From contig NC_135562.1 in NCBI RefSeq assembly GCF_964340395.1, positions 17,467,485 to 17,531,484 of the forward strand: a stretch of DNA of 64,000 nucleotides. The letters are read 5' to 3'. Shown in pieces: positions 1-12,281 of the stretch; position 1 is the first letter of the stretch; each line of letters opens with the position of its first letter. The stretch is from Glandiceps talaboti. Taxonomy: Eukaryota > Hemichordata > Enteropneusta > Spengelidae. Made by a program: the position numbers and the translations under genes. Below the pieces are notes generated by a model. That model was given only the letters and a program-made list of their open reading frames with translations. It ran no database searches and was not told where the DNA came from.

Positions 1-1640
1 CTGTGGCATGAAATATATAAACTACCCTCAAATCTTTGCACAAAACATTCTGACCCACCCATCTTCCATGCATGAAAAAAGTGTCGCCCCCCTCCCCTCG
101 ACACATTCTGATGAGTTCACAAATACAATTCAACACACTAAGTTTTCCTGAAACTGCGTCTTTACTGACATTGATATTGATGGTGTTCGGAGTTCCCTTC
201 CCTTTATTACTACTACACACACTTTAGTTTTGACTTAATATTTGTTTATTCGATTGACTACCAACACATTTAATATTGCAAAAAAAAACAAAAAACAAAA
301 ACCCTACAATCCCTTGCGCAAAAATTAGTGACCCACTCCGAATCTAACTTCGGCCATTCACAAATTAATTTACCATTATACAAACTAAGCAAAACTACAT
401 GTATACGCAGTACAGTATTAATCTATTCATCGTTTAAAGATAAATTTAGTGACCTTGTCCTTGACTTCATATCCAGGGTTCATATCGTGATATCGTCCCG
501 TATAATTGGATGGAATCACAATGGAAGTTCAACAGATATTCTGGTTCTGGGGCTGATGTATACCTACACTTCATTTCAATTCAAACGTGTAGTTTGTTTT
601 ACCGTTTTTTAAAAGTTTCTTTTCAAATTTCAATATACTGGTTTAATATAACAACAATAACCACCATATACGCATTCGCGTCGTTAACTGGTCATACCTT
701 CGGGGAATACCATACCCAGGTGGTGGTTTATTGCTTAAATATCCTTGTATGAGATATTAAATAACATCAAACTTCCTAAATGAAACACTATAGTCACTCT
801 GGTTTGGTAGTATTCAAGTAACACGTTTTGTCCATTACAAGTGCAAAATTCGAGATATAAGAAAACACATCACTTCTGAATACTTTATTCCTCCGAAATA
901 GAAACTACATTTTTACATATCTTTACTGTAGAGTTAGAAGAACTGTCACAAATGGTTTTAGTTATCTTTCAAAGTGACTTTAGATTCCAAGTTGCAAAGT
1001 TTCAAACGGAAATTAGCACACAGTATAATATATGCAATGTTGAGACTATACGGTTTGTGTACATTCATTGACAGAACATAGGGAAATCTTGTAATGTAAC
1101 ACCGCTTCATTGCTAGTGATAGTGTTCTAACCATTTCGACCCACAGAATTTTACAGCTTCGCAAATTCTTGTAGGGACGTCGATCATTTCATTTTCTGTA
1201 CTTTAAACCATTTACTAGTTATTATAAAGTAAAATATCAAGAACTGCAAGATTAAAAGGGTACCCCCGTATTATAAATTAGTGATAATCAACATTAGAAC
1301 TGTTTTAAGCAAACAGAGCAATTCCTTTTCAGAAAAAACAGTGTCATGCATTAGTTTGAAGACAATTGGCTTCTTTTTTGAATTGTAGTTCTCATTTACT
1401 GTTATTTTGTCTGACACATGTACGTACTGGGAACCTTATCTTTTCATATTTTTCCTATCTTTTTGAATTCACAATAAACGCAATTAAAAAGCAAAAAGTA
1501 GTGCCTTTGAAAATAACTTTGATTTGTGAAATGTTTAATTAAGGTTGGCATGTTGATGGACACGTTGTGTCACCCATACTTTGTTGGATGAGTTTTAGTG
1601 AGCAAGTTAGGCAGCAGTATACATGTACATGGTCACTGAC
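1..1640. other. Gene-free stretch upstream of gene A
   Basis: I see no exon-like open frame with recognisable protein motifs, no RNA gene and no clear repeat array here. Short open frames are AT-rich and lack homology I recognise. A run at about 45-110 has C-rich 'gaccc' and 'cgccccc' pieces that resemble the C-rich ends of the element at 7692-9475, but it is too short to call. Confidence 0.5.
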
Positions 1641-1642
1641 CT

Positions 1643-1722
1643 GTATGTATGTATGTATGTATGTATGTATGTATGTATGTATGTATGTGTGTATGCACGC
1701 ACACACACACACACACACACAC
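1643..1722. repeat. Compound microsatellite (GTAT)n then (AC)n
   Basis: About eleven GTAT units are followed after a short spacer by about twelve AC dinucleotides. It lies roughly 100 bp upstream of the conserved promoter block of gene A. Open frames read across it are low-complexity artefacts. Confidence 0.95.
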
Positions 1723-1812
1723 ATGTATGTGTAAAACATTTTATTAGAGTACATTGAAAAGTTTATGACCTCTATCTGGTGAAAAAGGATAGGGTCAAGG
1801 TTTTACCTAATG

Positions 1813-1946
1813 ACAAGGGGATGTGATTTACATGCGTATGAGCAAAAAAATACGTACATACACAATACCCATACTTTGAACTCATTTATCTTGGTAAATC
1901 AACTTCCTGAATTTATTAAAGCGCCCTCAATTTAAACATTCCATAC
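1813..1946 (+). promoter_or_regulatory. Promoter blocks of gene A shared with gene B
   Basis: Two short blocks are conserved between this region and the upstream region of gene B on the opposite strand. Block 1 (1813-1832) reads ACAAGGGGATGTGATTTACA, and its exact reverse complement is at 25395-25414. Block 2 (1917-1946) starts TAAAGCGCCCTCA and continues with an AAACATT core; its counterpart is at 25265-25294. In both genes the order is block 1, block 2, untranslated exon, GT donor, with similar spacing (donor at 2016, and 25194 for B). Conservation within otherwise diverged flank suggests regulatory sites or core promoter sequence. No canonical TATA box was identified with confidence. Confidence 0.5.
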
Positions 1947-1949
1947 ACC

Positions 1950-2015
1950 TGAAAGGTTGAAATCGAGAACGACGTCAAGCTGAGTTGAGTTGAGACACCT
2001 TGTGAAACTCACCAG
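1950..2015 (+). other. 5'-untranslated exon 1 of gene A (start approximate)
   Basis: The sequence ending ...CTCACCAG is followed by the strong donor GTAAGTATAA at 2016. The same arrangement, a non-coding exon ending in (A/T)CAG before GTAAGT or GTGAGT, occurs upstream of genes B, C, D and E. The transcription start cannot be fixed from sequence. It would splice to the acceptor at 4669/4670, giving a 2.65-kb intron 1. Confidence 0.65.
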
Positions 2016-2849
2016 GTAAGTATAATCTTATGTATCGTCAATTACATTGAGCTTGGCAAGCATGTTTTGTTAGAACACATCAATATATATACACCTTTCT
2101 TGTATTTTCACTCGTTTACAACTATTCAGACAGGAATTCCGAGTCCATATAAACAACACGACCTTGAAAACACTATAGGTCATCGTCTGTATTCCACACA
2201 CGATAGAAGTACAAACTTAACCATCACAATCACAGGGAAACGTCATTCAGTGAAGATTGAAATTATCTCCAAGGTATGACCGACATAGGAACCAGAACAT
2301 GTTAAAACTCTATGGTATTGTATTTCGAAATTATGGAAAGTTACACCGAAATCTGATGAAAATAGGTGATCGGCGGAGCAGGGTGAGTAGGGTCAGCAAA
2401 CTATATGTTCGTGAAAGTCACCTGATAACAGGTCACGCGACACACGAAGCGCACTGCATATAGTCCATTAGCCAGACCCTGATTTTTAGCCAATTGGTAC
2501 CAAAATGAGGTACCAAATGAAACATTACTTTTCTAAAACTATTTTTTCTGTAGATTTCAAAAATGCTTGGTGGACATCTGTATTTGGTAGCTTTCTAGTA
2601 GTAATCTTCATTTAAATTTACATAACACATAATAAAAAAAATCAATAATCTGATGATGGTTTGGAGATGACAATTCAAATTTGAAATGTTTCTGGTGATG
2701 TGTTGATTAATACTCATTCAGGGCACAGTGATCCTATCAGTGATATGCATATTAGATCTAAAAATATAAAATTTATCTCGAAAACTATTAGTTGGGTAGG
2801 ACTGAATTTTAAGGGTTATTTCTAGATGTATCAATTTATAGATGTTTTA

Positions 2850-3800
2850 CAAGAAATATTGACACGTGAACCATGACCAAGTCTATAGCAACAGTCAAAT
2901 AATGTTGTATATAGTAAAAGTAACAACATGGATGAGTAGACAAGTGGATAAACGTGAAAAACCGCTTGCAAATATGAATAGTAACAAGACTACGGCCATA
3001 GTAACTGATACACGATGATGTATATTGCAAAGAACACCAATGTATATGAATGTACATAGTAAAAGTAACAACATGGATGAGTAGACAAGTGGATAAACGT
3101 GAAAAACTGCTTGCAAATATGCATAGTAACAAGACTACGGCCATAGTAACTGATACACGATGATGTATATTGCAAAGAACACCAATGTATATGAAAATCG
3201 AAAGGGGGTGGACATTCTAACAATGAAGTCACATATGTCCAGCATTAACATCACGTTCATAACAACAGTGAAATGATGTGTATATTGTAATGATAACAAC
3301 GGGATGGGTAGGCAACTGTATATAAACCCACCAATATGAACACACGCATGTCTATCAAAAGTACCAAAAGGTTCATGCCCATAGCAACATAAAACTGATG
3401 GTGGTTACTGCATAGTTAACAGCAGGCATAGATTGGGTGAGCATTTTGAAAAGGAACTCATGTATGCCTAGCAGCAAGACCATCGGTTTCCTATAACAAA
3501 AATGGATACATGTATCCCTAGCAGCAGTACTGTGTTCATAGCAACAGCCAAATATTGGTTGGCCTATATGTTCCTAAGACAACAAAATGGAATAATAGGG
3601 AAGTCGATTATTATTAAAGAATGAACACATAGATATCTAGGAACAAAACCACTCCAATACCAAAGTGAAATACATTGTAGTGGTGTATATTATAATAAGA
3701 TAAGTCTAGATCAATTTCTTTTAAAATTTTAAGTCGGAAAATAGGTAACAACAGGAATGGATAGCCTATCAACAAGACCACACCCATAGCTACAGTATCG
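2850..3800. repeat. Diverged tandem satellite with a 145-bp duplicated unit
   Basis: The segments 2912-3056 and 3057-3201 are near-identical direct copies with a period of 145 bp. The surrounding 1 kb contains weaker repeats of the same theme: 'tagcaacaagacca.gcccatagcaacag', a pass through 'atattgcaa.gataacaac', then a 'gataggcaa' tail. Related arrays occur at 21420-21940 and, on the other strand, at 48130-48730, so this is a dispersed satellite family. It sits in intron 1 of gene A. Confidence 0.8.
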
Positions 3801-4710
3801 TGTGCCAAAATATATAGCTGCAGTGATGGGTATGAATCGACCCGCTGAGACAAAATAATGTCATACTGATCAAACCTTCTGAACAATACATCATTGCCTA
3901 AACAATACAGTTGTGCTACAATTCCATTGGCGTTATTTTTGTCTTTTACTGTCAAGTAATGAATCAATTTTCATTGCAATGCCACATATATAAATTAAAT
4001 TGTTTGCACAAGTTCAATCTAATGACATGAATTTTGCATAAATGTATACAAGCATATATATTAATTGCCTTCTAACAATTTGAAATTGTTCATCGCACTG
4101 TAAGGAAGACAATCAAGTTTACACCTGGTTACCACCCAGTTGCATGTTACCGTTCATTGGCTCTAGATCTGTTTAATAATAATAATGAGACTAGAAACTG
4201 CACACGTTACACTTGAAATATATTCGAGAGATTGAATGAATACAATTTCTTGTGACATTTTGTGTACATGAAATGAACAAATGTGCAACATCGAATATAG
4301 ACATTAAAAGTTTCACTTTCATTGTCTGCTACCATTAAATGTACCTATAAAGGATTTTGCATATTTAATGTACATAGACAAAACGACACAAGAAAGTACG
4401 ATCTCCTTTTAAAGTGTAGAGTTTACAGTTCCTTGTCGTTTTTCTTTGGGTATCAAAACAGAACCAATGAATGGTAAAATGAAACGGGAAGTAATATGAG
4501 ACAGTAATTCTGGCTTGTCGGACAATTTTCTTTTCTATTCCATTTCTGATTATACAGCCCACAGCGACCATGATTTCAAATTTCGAATTATATCATTGTA
4601 GCTGGATATCCTGTAAATGAATTACACATAAAAAACTTACATCCTCTCTTTTTGTCTTGCCGATTTCAGATCTAGAACAATTTTGGTAGAACATAGTTAA
4701 AACCTTCGCA

Positions 4711-7284
4711 ATGGATGACAAGGATTTCATTTTATTGTATCACCCAAGAGAAAAAATAAAGAAGCTGAAAATACGCCCGGACGATCTGTTCTCAATTACA
4801 TATCCTAAATCTGGTAAGAATCAAATATTACAATCTTATTATTTTATTATTTTAAATGATATTGTGCTAGTGTCGAGGTTATTATATTTTGTTATTCTTT
4901 TTAAAAGAACCACATATGTACTTCCCTAACCTACCTGTAGCCGTGACGGACTAACACAGCCCTAGTCTACCTGTAGCCTTGAAGGACTAACATATCTCCA
5001 GAATACCTGTAGCCTCGAAGGACTAACACAGCCTTCAATAGCCTACCTGGAGCCTTGAAGGACTAACACAGCCATAGTCTACCTGTAGCCCTGAAGGACT
5101 AACATATCTCCAGAATACCTGTAGCCTCGAAGGACTAACACAGCCTTCAATAGCCTACCTGTAGCCTTGAAGTACTAACACAACCCTAGCCTACCTGTAG
5201 CCTTGAAAGACTAAAACAGCCCCAGCCTACCTGTAGCCTTGAAGGACTACCACAGCCCTAGCCCTTTTTTTAAAATTATTTTTGCTCGTCCATCCAAGTC
5301 CCCTAACTATGACTCTTTGAATATGTTAGTATTATGTCACGCCCCACCACGCACGTAACGTGTGCAAATAAGTAGCACCAATTTTAATAGAATCTGACGT
5401 ACGTGGGTAGACCGGTCACATTTCCACGATACTTGCCCTTAATACACTCTCATGACGACACCTAATTATGGATTCATCATGTGACCTGATTGTGCGATTT
5501 AAATCTCTAATTAGATAACAAACTTGTTCATGAGCTTGGTAGGTTATAGTGCACATGTAGTCAAAAGTTTTTAGCAATGAACTTTCCATGGTCGACGATG
5601 CCCATCAGAATCTACACTCAGCTGATTGTATTTGTTTCTAACAATTATGCAAATGATTACTTAAAAACACAAGATTTACATACGTTCATCAGATTGACTT
5701 TTTAATACTGCGGCGAACAAAATATTATGGTTATGGGTTTTTAAACATTGTAGAGAGCACTCCATTCCGGAGAGGAATGTACTCCTCCTCCACGATAGGA
5801 TTCTTTAAATCTTAACAATATTTTTGCACGTGTGTGATTTTTTTAAACAATTCATATAAAATTTGAATCTTTACAATTATTTATTAATATAGGGACAAAT
5901 TGGATCAAACACATTATCAGATTACTCCTAAACGATGGGAGTGTTGAAGACTCCAAAGCGATACCTGAGGAAACAAGAGGAGGTCGTTTGGAGTTTTTAA
6001 TCACCGGAGAAGATGACCATCCATCAGTCCATGCATTTAAAAAAATTGGTCATCCTGATTTCTGTTTTGATATGGACACTATGAAGTCACCGCGATACTT
6101 GGCAACACATATGCCAATTGATTGGTTGCCTGATGATCTGCCGAAGTCAAAGGTAAGATTTTCTGATCATACCCATAAGGAAACGTTCAACGTTCATATA
6201 CAAGAGGGAGGGCCGGAGGAAGCGTATTAATCAATGCCGGGGTTTGCTACTAATTGGTCGAGCTGAAGGCCAGAACTCTCAAAGAGTAACTGAACACACT
6301 TCCGAAATCAAAGGGAACAATTCAGGATCCCCATTCAACCACATTAACACCAATATCTTACCACACTGTTCACCCTTCACGCATGTGAGACCCACTATTG
6401 TCGTCATACTAGACTAACAAGTGATTCACTGAATTGTTGTCAGTTGCGATTGGACTGATAAGTTTTGTTACAATGTACTACTCTACTATGGTGGCAGTAG
6501 TGTGATGTAAGATTCACAAAATTATGAAAAGATAGATAATACAATGACTCAAAAGTAAAATGTCACCTTTCCCTAATTCCACTTTCTAAATTATGGCCTA
6601 ACGAGAATAAATTTTTAACAAGTGACCCGACTAATTCATACTGGCCCTCCCCACTCATGTACTTACTCAGGTTCCCTTATATGTGGATGAGAATATAAAT
6701 GTAATTAATATTATCGTTTTCTTCGTATATCATTTTCTTAAACAAAAACTCCACATCTCTTAAATCCTACATTTACATTGAAATATTATTTTTCGTCTTC
6801 TCTTTTCTAGATTATATATCTTGCAAGAAACCCAAAAGATGTATGTGTGTCAATATTTTTCCTTATTCGATGTTTGGCAGCAGATCACACAGTTGAGAAA
6901 GATCGGGAATTATTTGCTCAAACAGTTGATGGGTTTATAAATGGTACACTACCAGGTAAGTACACGATTCAAACAAATATATCATATATATTTTTATATT
7001 ACTTATGACAGTACACTTCGTGGTATTCGACTTGATTTTCTGGTCAAACTGACAGACAGACAGACAACCAGACAGACAGACAGACAGAAAGACAACAAGC
7101 AGGACAGACGAATAATGGATATGTAAGCCATAACCTATAACCTAACCTAACCGCTGTAATATAATATATATATATATATAACTCGGTGGGTATCAATCTG
7201 CTAAGACAGTGCTCTATACCGCAGTGCCAGAGCGCAATAGTTTTGGTAGTAATGGAACTCTTTCTTGGTTACAACCAAGAAAGA

Positions 7285-7333
<49 letters not shown>

Positions 7334-10300
7334 TATATATATATACATACATAAATACATGTATTTGTGTGTGTATGTAATAAATGCCGTCCGGGTAAAT
7401 ACATGCCAACGTAGGAGGCGTGTATTGCCCTGATGGCATTTATCTTGTACTCCGGGAACTTCATTCGTGGTGATATGTTCTTCCCAGTAAGAACTTCATA
7501 CACTCATCGTCTGTGTTTTGATTTCCGATGAGAAGACTGACGCCTAAAGCCGACAAAATTGATACACGCTGGTGTCAACATTCAATGTCACACACGTATA
7601 TCATAACATCTATACGTTGTGACGAAAATAGCAATTACATCACAATGGACAGTGTATTTCCTGCCACTGATCTATGTCCTCAGACGTCATAAGGGACCGG
7701 TCAGTTTCTTCAGCCTGGGGGGGGGGTCTTAAATTGGGCCGATAAAAATTCACTGACCCCCCTATCTGTAAAACCAAAAACAGGCTGACCCCCATCACTT
7801 AATTCTAAAACATGATGACCCCTCCCCCATATATAATATTCACATGACAAGTATTTTTTGATCGTGACTCAGTGTGGTCTGCTTGACTGTCTTGCATCTA
7901 CTTTATAAGATCCCGGGTTAGCACTATCATAATTATAATTATTGACTACACAGGGTAAATATATTCCAAAAGGAGTTTAATAGCATCTTGACGGTGAAAG
8001 GCATGGGGAAGCTTGAGCAGGGAATATGTATATCTCTTAGGGGGGGGGGGGGTCCTAGGGGGTCTCCCCCTAGAAGCCCTGGAGGTTTTTTACTCTGAAA
8101 AGTCAATTTTGAGACTATTCAGACCCTGTCAGACAACAATTTCCAAGCTTTACAAGACAGCACCAACATGTAAAAAGCAACTAAACAGGGTTGAAATACT
8201 TTTGAAATATACTTTGATAGCATCTTGACAGTAAGAGGGGAAGTGTTTGAGACTGTGATATGTCCACCTCATGTGGGGGGTCCAAGGGGGTCTCCCTCTA
8301 GAAGCCCTGGAGGATTTTTACTCTTAAAGCCAATTTTTAGGCTATTCAGACCCTTTCAAGCAATAATCCATGCTTTACAAGACAAATTATTTTTTATAAC
8401 TTACATAGGATTGAAATATGTTCTTAAACAGTTAAATGGCATCATTATATACATGTAGTAAAGGTCAGCACATCTACTGGTAGTATCATTAGGAGGGGAG
8501 TTTTGGAGTTTAAGGCAATTTTAGACTACCTTGGGAAACATTTCACATTTTTAAAAGACAATATCATCTCAAATTAGAATTGGGTGTAAATATTTAAGAA
8601 AAGTTTAATACCATTATGACAGTAAAAAGGTTGTTGGTGCATCTGATTGTTGGTTGAATGCATAAGTGACCTCTGGGGGTGAGGGAGCCCTTGGGTGTTT
8701 TCCCCCTGGCAGATCTGCAGTTGTTTGCTTCTATTAAGGCAATGTTTTGGTTATTCATCGCCTTTGAGGTAATATTTCCAAGCTTTGAATAGCTAACGTA
8801 AATGTAAGTTTTAAATGAGTTTCCCATGTCACATAAATATGGGCTCGTAACATTGTTATAGTGGCATTAATATTACATGTATAGTAAAGTCACCGGTATA
8901 TTAGAGAACTTTAGGTGGTCATACCTTGTGTATAATAGAAACTGGAATCTGATGAGAAGTGGTGATTTGTAGTATCAATAACATGTAGTGTCCAAATAGA
9001 AAGTGTATTAATCCCTTATGACAAGTTCATAGTGACGAGTAGGGAACATTTTAGATTAACTTCTTTTATAAACTATCTATGAAGATTACCATTACGAAAC
9101 CTTCAAGTTCAGTTTTGCCCCAAAAGTGTAACATAAGCGAAGCACTGATTGTGAAACAGCCAAGCATTTACATGACATGTTCTGTAACTAGTGTGGTAGC
9201 TAGGTAATACATGTATATGTATATTTATAGTTATGCTTGAACTAATAAGTAATATTAAAGAATTCATGTAAGAAACAGGGAGAAAAACAAATATCTACAT
9301 GTACCACATTTCAGACAAGGCTATATATTCTTCAATCACAATCCAAAACACAATGACCCCCCCCCATCCACAATTTTGAAAACAGCATGACCCCCCTACT
9401 ACCAATTTCAAAAACAGGATGACCCCCTCCCAATCCACCGCCCCCCCCCCAGACCGAAGAAACTGACCGGTCCCTAACACCAAACCGTCGCTTTCTCCCT
9501 GCCTTGGAAGTTGCGACTTGCATACATTTTATCACAGACAAGAAACTGTGATTTTGTTCATCTTCTAAATACCCTCTGCGGTCATGTTTACATTTATTAT
9601 ACCCTTTAGCTGTCAAAATGTTGACCCAGTGTCTGAAATGTACAGGATTAGCAGTCCTCTACCAGAGCTAATATTAAAGTTTGTGTAGCGGGTCTCACTA
9701 ATACATCCATGGTATAACAAACTCCTTGTCTGAGTTGCAGGTGAAGTCTTATCAGTATTGGATAGTGTAAGACAAAGGGGGATTTAGAAGGTGTGAATTG
9801 GGTTGACCTTTGTAGTTCAATTAAAACCAATCCAGCGAAGTCAGAAACCATGGAAGTATAGAAGGGGAGCCTCCCTTGTCTGAAGAATGAAATACAAGAG
9901 TACGGCCCGGACCAAAATAGTTTGCAAAAATTACGAGGAGAACTTAATTACGGAGAAAAAAGTTGTGGAGAGTAATATTAAAGATAAGTCATACTACTGC
10001 ACCATGAATGGAGTAGTGACTACACGATAAGGAGGGCACAACTATTTCCATTCAAAAGAAATGGTAAACATTTCAAAAAGAATTTTACGCAGGTCTTCAT
10101 ATGAGCATGGTGGTATAAGGAGAGAATGTTGTATGGCTTATTGGTTTCGCCGTGAACACTGCATGCTGTGTGTGTCCCCATCCGAATGTGTACACTTTTA
10201 TTTCAGTATTATCATCACCTAGCCTGGCAAGGTGGGACAGTGTGTACTTTATCTTAATCTAGTCTAGCAAGGGTGAGATGGACCATAGTGGAAGGTCTAT

Positions 10301-12250
10301 GGATGGACTAATCCTGCCATCCTGTGAACTTGTCGGGCATAAGTACAATAGACACCGGTGGAAAGATAAACAACGCGGCCCCGTCTTGCTGTTTATCTTT
10401 CCACCGGTTTCTATTATATACCTATTACTAAAAATAACGTTCAGTAACTGAACCAAGTCTTATCAGTTCAGTAGCAGTCAGGGGCCATGTTGTTGTTATG
10501 ACTGTCTGTGTCTAATCGGTCTTCCTGGTCACACACAGTCAGGGGGCCATGTTTTTGTTATGATTGTCTGCATCTAATCACTCTTCCCATGATGGCATCT
10601 CACACACATGGTTCTCATACACATAAAATACACTCCCGCCAAAGATATTAGGTAAATTTGCTACTCAGTTGATACTCCGGTCTTCATGCTTTTCCCTGAT
10701 TGGTCAATAGCCTCATTTGTAACCGTCAGTCGACATTTAACCGGAGTACAAGTATGTATGTATGTATTGATATTTTACACCTAACTTGCAGTGGAGTATG
10801 GAAAATGGCATGAACATGTATTGTCATGGTGGCAGAGAAGGAATGAAGAGAATATTCTCTTTTTGAAATATGAAGATATGCGACGGGTAAGAATATTGTC
10901 AAATCTTATTAGGGTGACCTTCATTGCGTTTTCTTAGCAATTATGGTGGGACATGTAATTTTCAAAAAAAAATTAAAGTACTTAAAAATCATCGTCATGT
11001 TTTGCTGCCTCTTCTTTTCCTCCTCTCTACCTTCTTTATTGCTGAATTCGTGGTAACAAACCCCTTCCCAGTTTCTTTACACAATTGGCATTGCTTCGAT
11101 CTCATCAAACACCCTCCCCATATTTGAATAACTTCTATCCTTAAAGAAATGCTGTGTTCATGAACGAGCATCGTCGCCACCGCATTGACTGTAGATGACG
11201 TCGACAGTCCGGTCACTTGACTACTCTTGGCAGACAGGACACTGTTCCTAAAATTAATGAAGGCTGGCGAAACTAAAAGAAAATGCATTTTGACGTCGGA
11301 GCTGGAAACATATCTGTTGGGTAATAAGGGTCACCCAGACTGACAGACAGACAAACAGACAGACAGATAGACAGACACACACATATACATACATACATAC
11401 ATACATACATACATACATACATACATACATACATACATGCATGCATGCATGCATGCATGCATGCATGCATACATACATACATACATACATACATACATAC
11501 ATACATACATACATACATTCGTCCATCCATCCATCCATCCATCCATCCATCCATCCATCCATACATACATACATACATACATACATACATAAATACATAC
11601 ATACATACATACATGCATATACATACATATGAGTGTAAAAGTAATGAATAGAACAGTCCTGATAAAAGATTGCAAACCTGCCATTTCGAATCAATATTCT
11701 TCCTCATAGGATATCAAAGCAAGATATATAATTATCATAGGTCATCACTTGACTGTATATCTAAATGTTATGGAATAGAATGACGGTAAAATATACACTA
11801 GGAAAGATCTAAAAGTCACATGCACAAAAAGAACCCCAGAACACGCCTGAAAGATAGAATAAGCGTAGTTAGATATTAGGGAATCTATTAATCTATTAAT
11901 TCCATGGGGTTCTAGCGTTCCGAGATGGAACACGATTTCCTCCTCCTCAATCAATCCCCATTACCAGAAGCCTTTACAAATTCCTAAAATGGACATATCT
12001 AATACACTATGATCGTTAGTAACAGAATGCACAGATACAGGATAGTTACGATTCTTTTGTCTGGTGAGACGGAGTTGTTCCACGAAACGATCTCCATGAC
12101 AACGTATAGTCGAAACTATATGCAACAGCCACCATTCCCTATTCACATACATACATACATACATACATACATACATACATACATACATACATACATAGAT
12201 TAAATGAATTAATAATTAAGATTAAATGAATTATAAAAAAATAAAATGAA

Positions 12251-12281
<31 letters not shown>

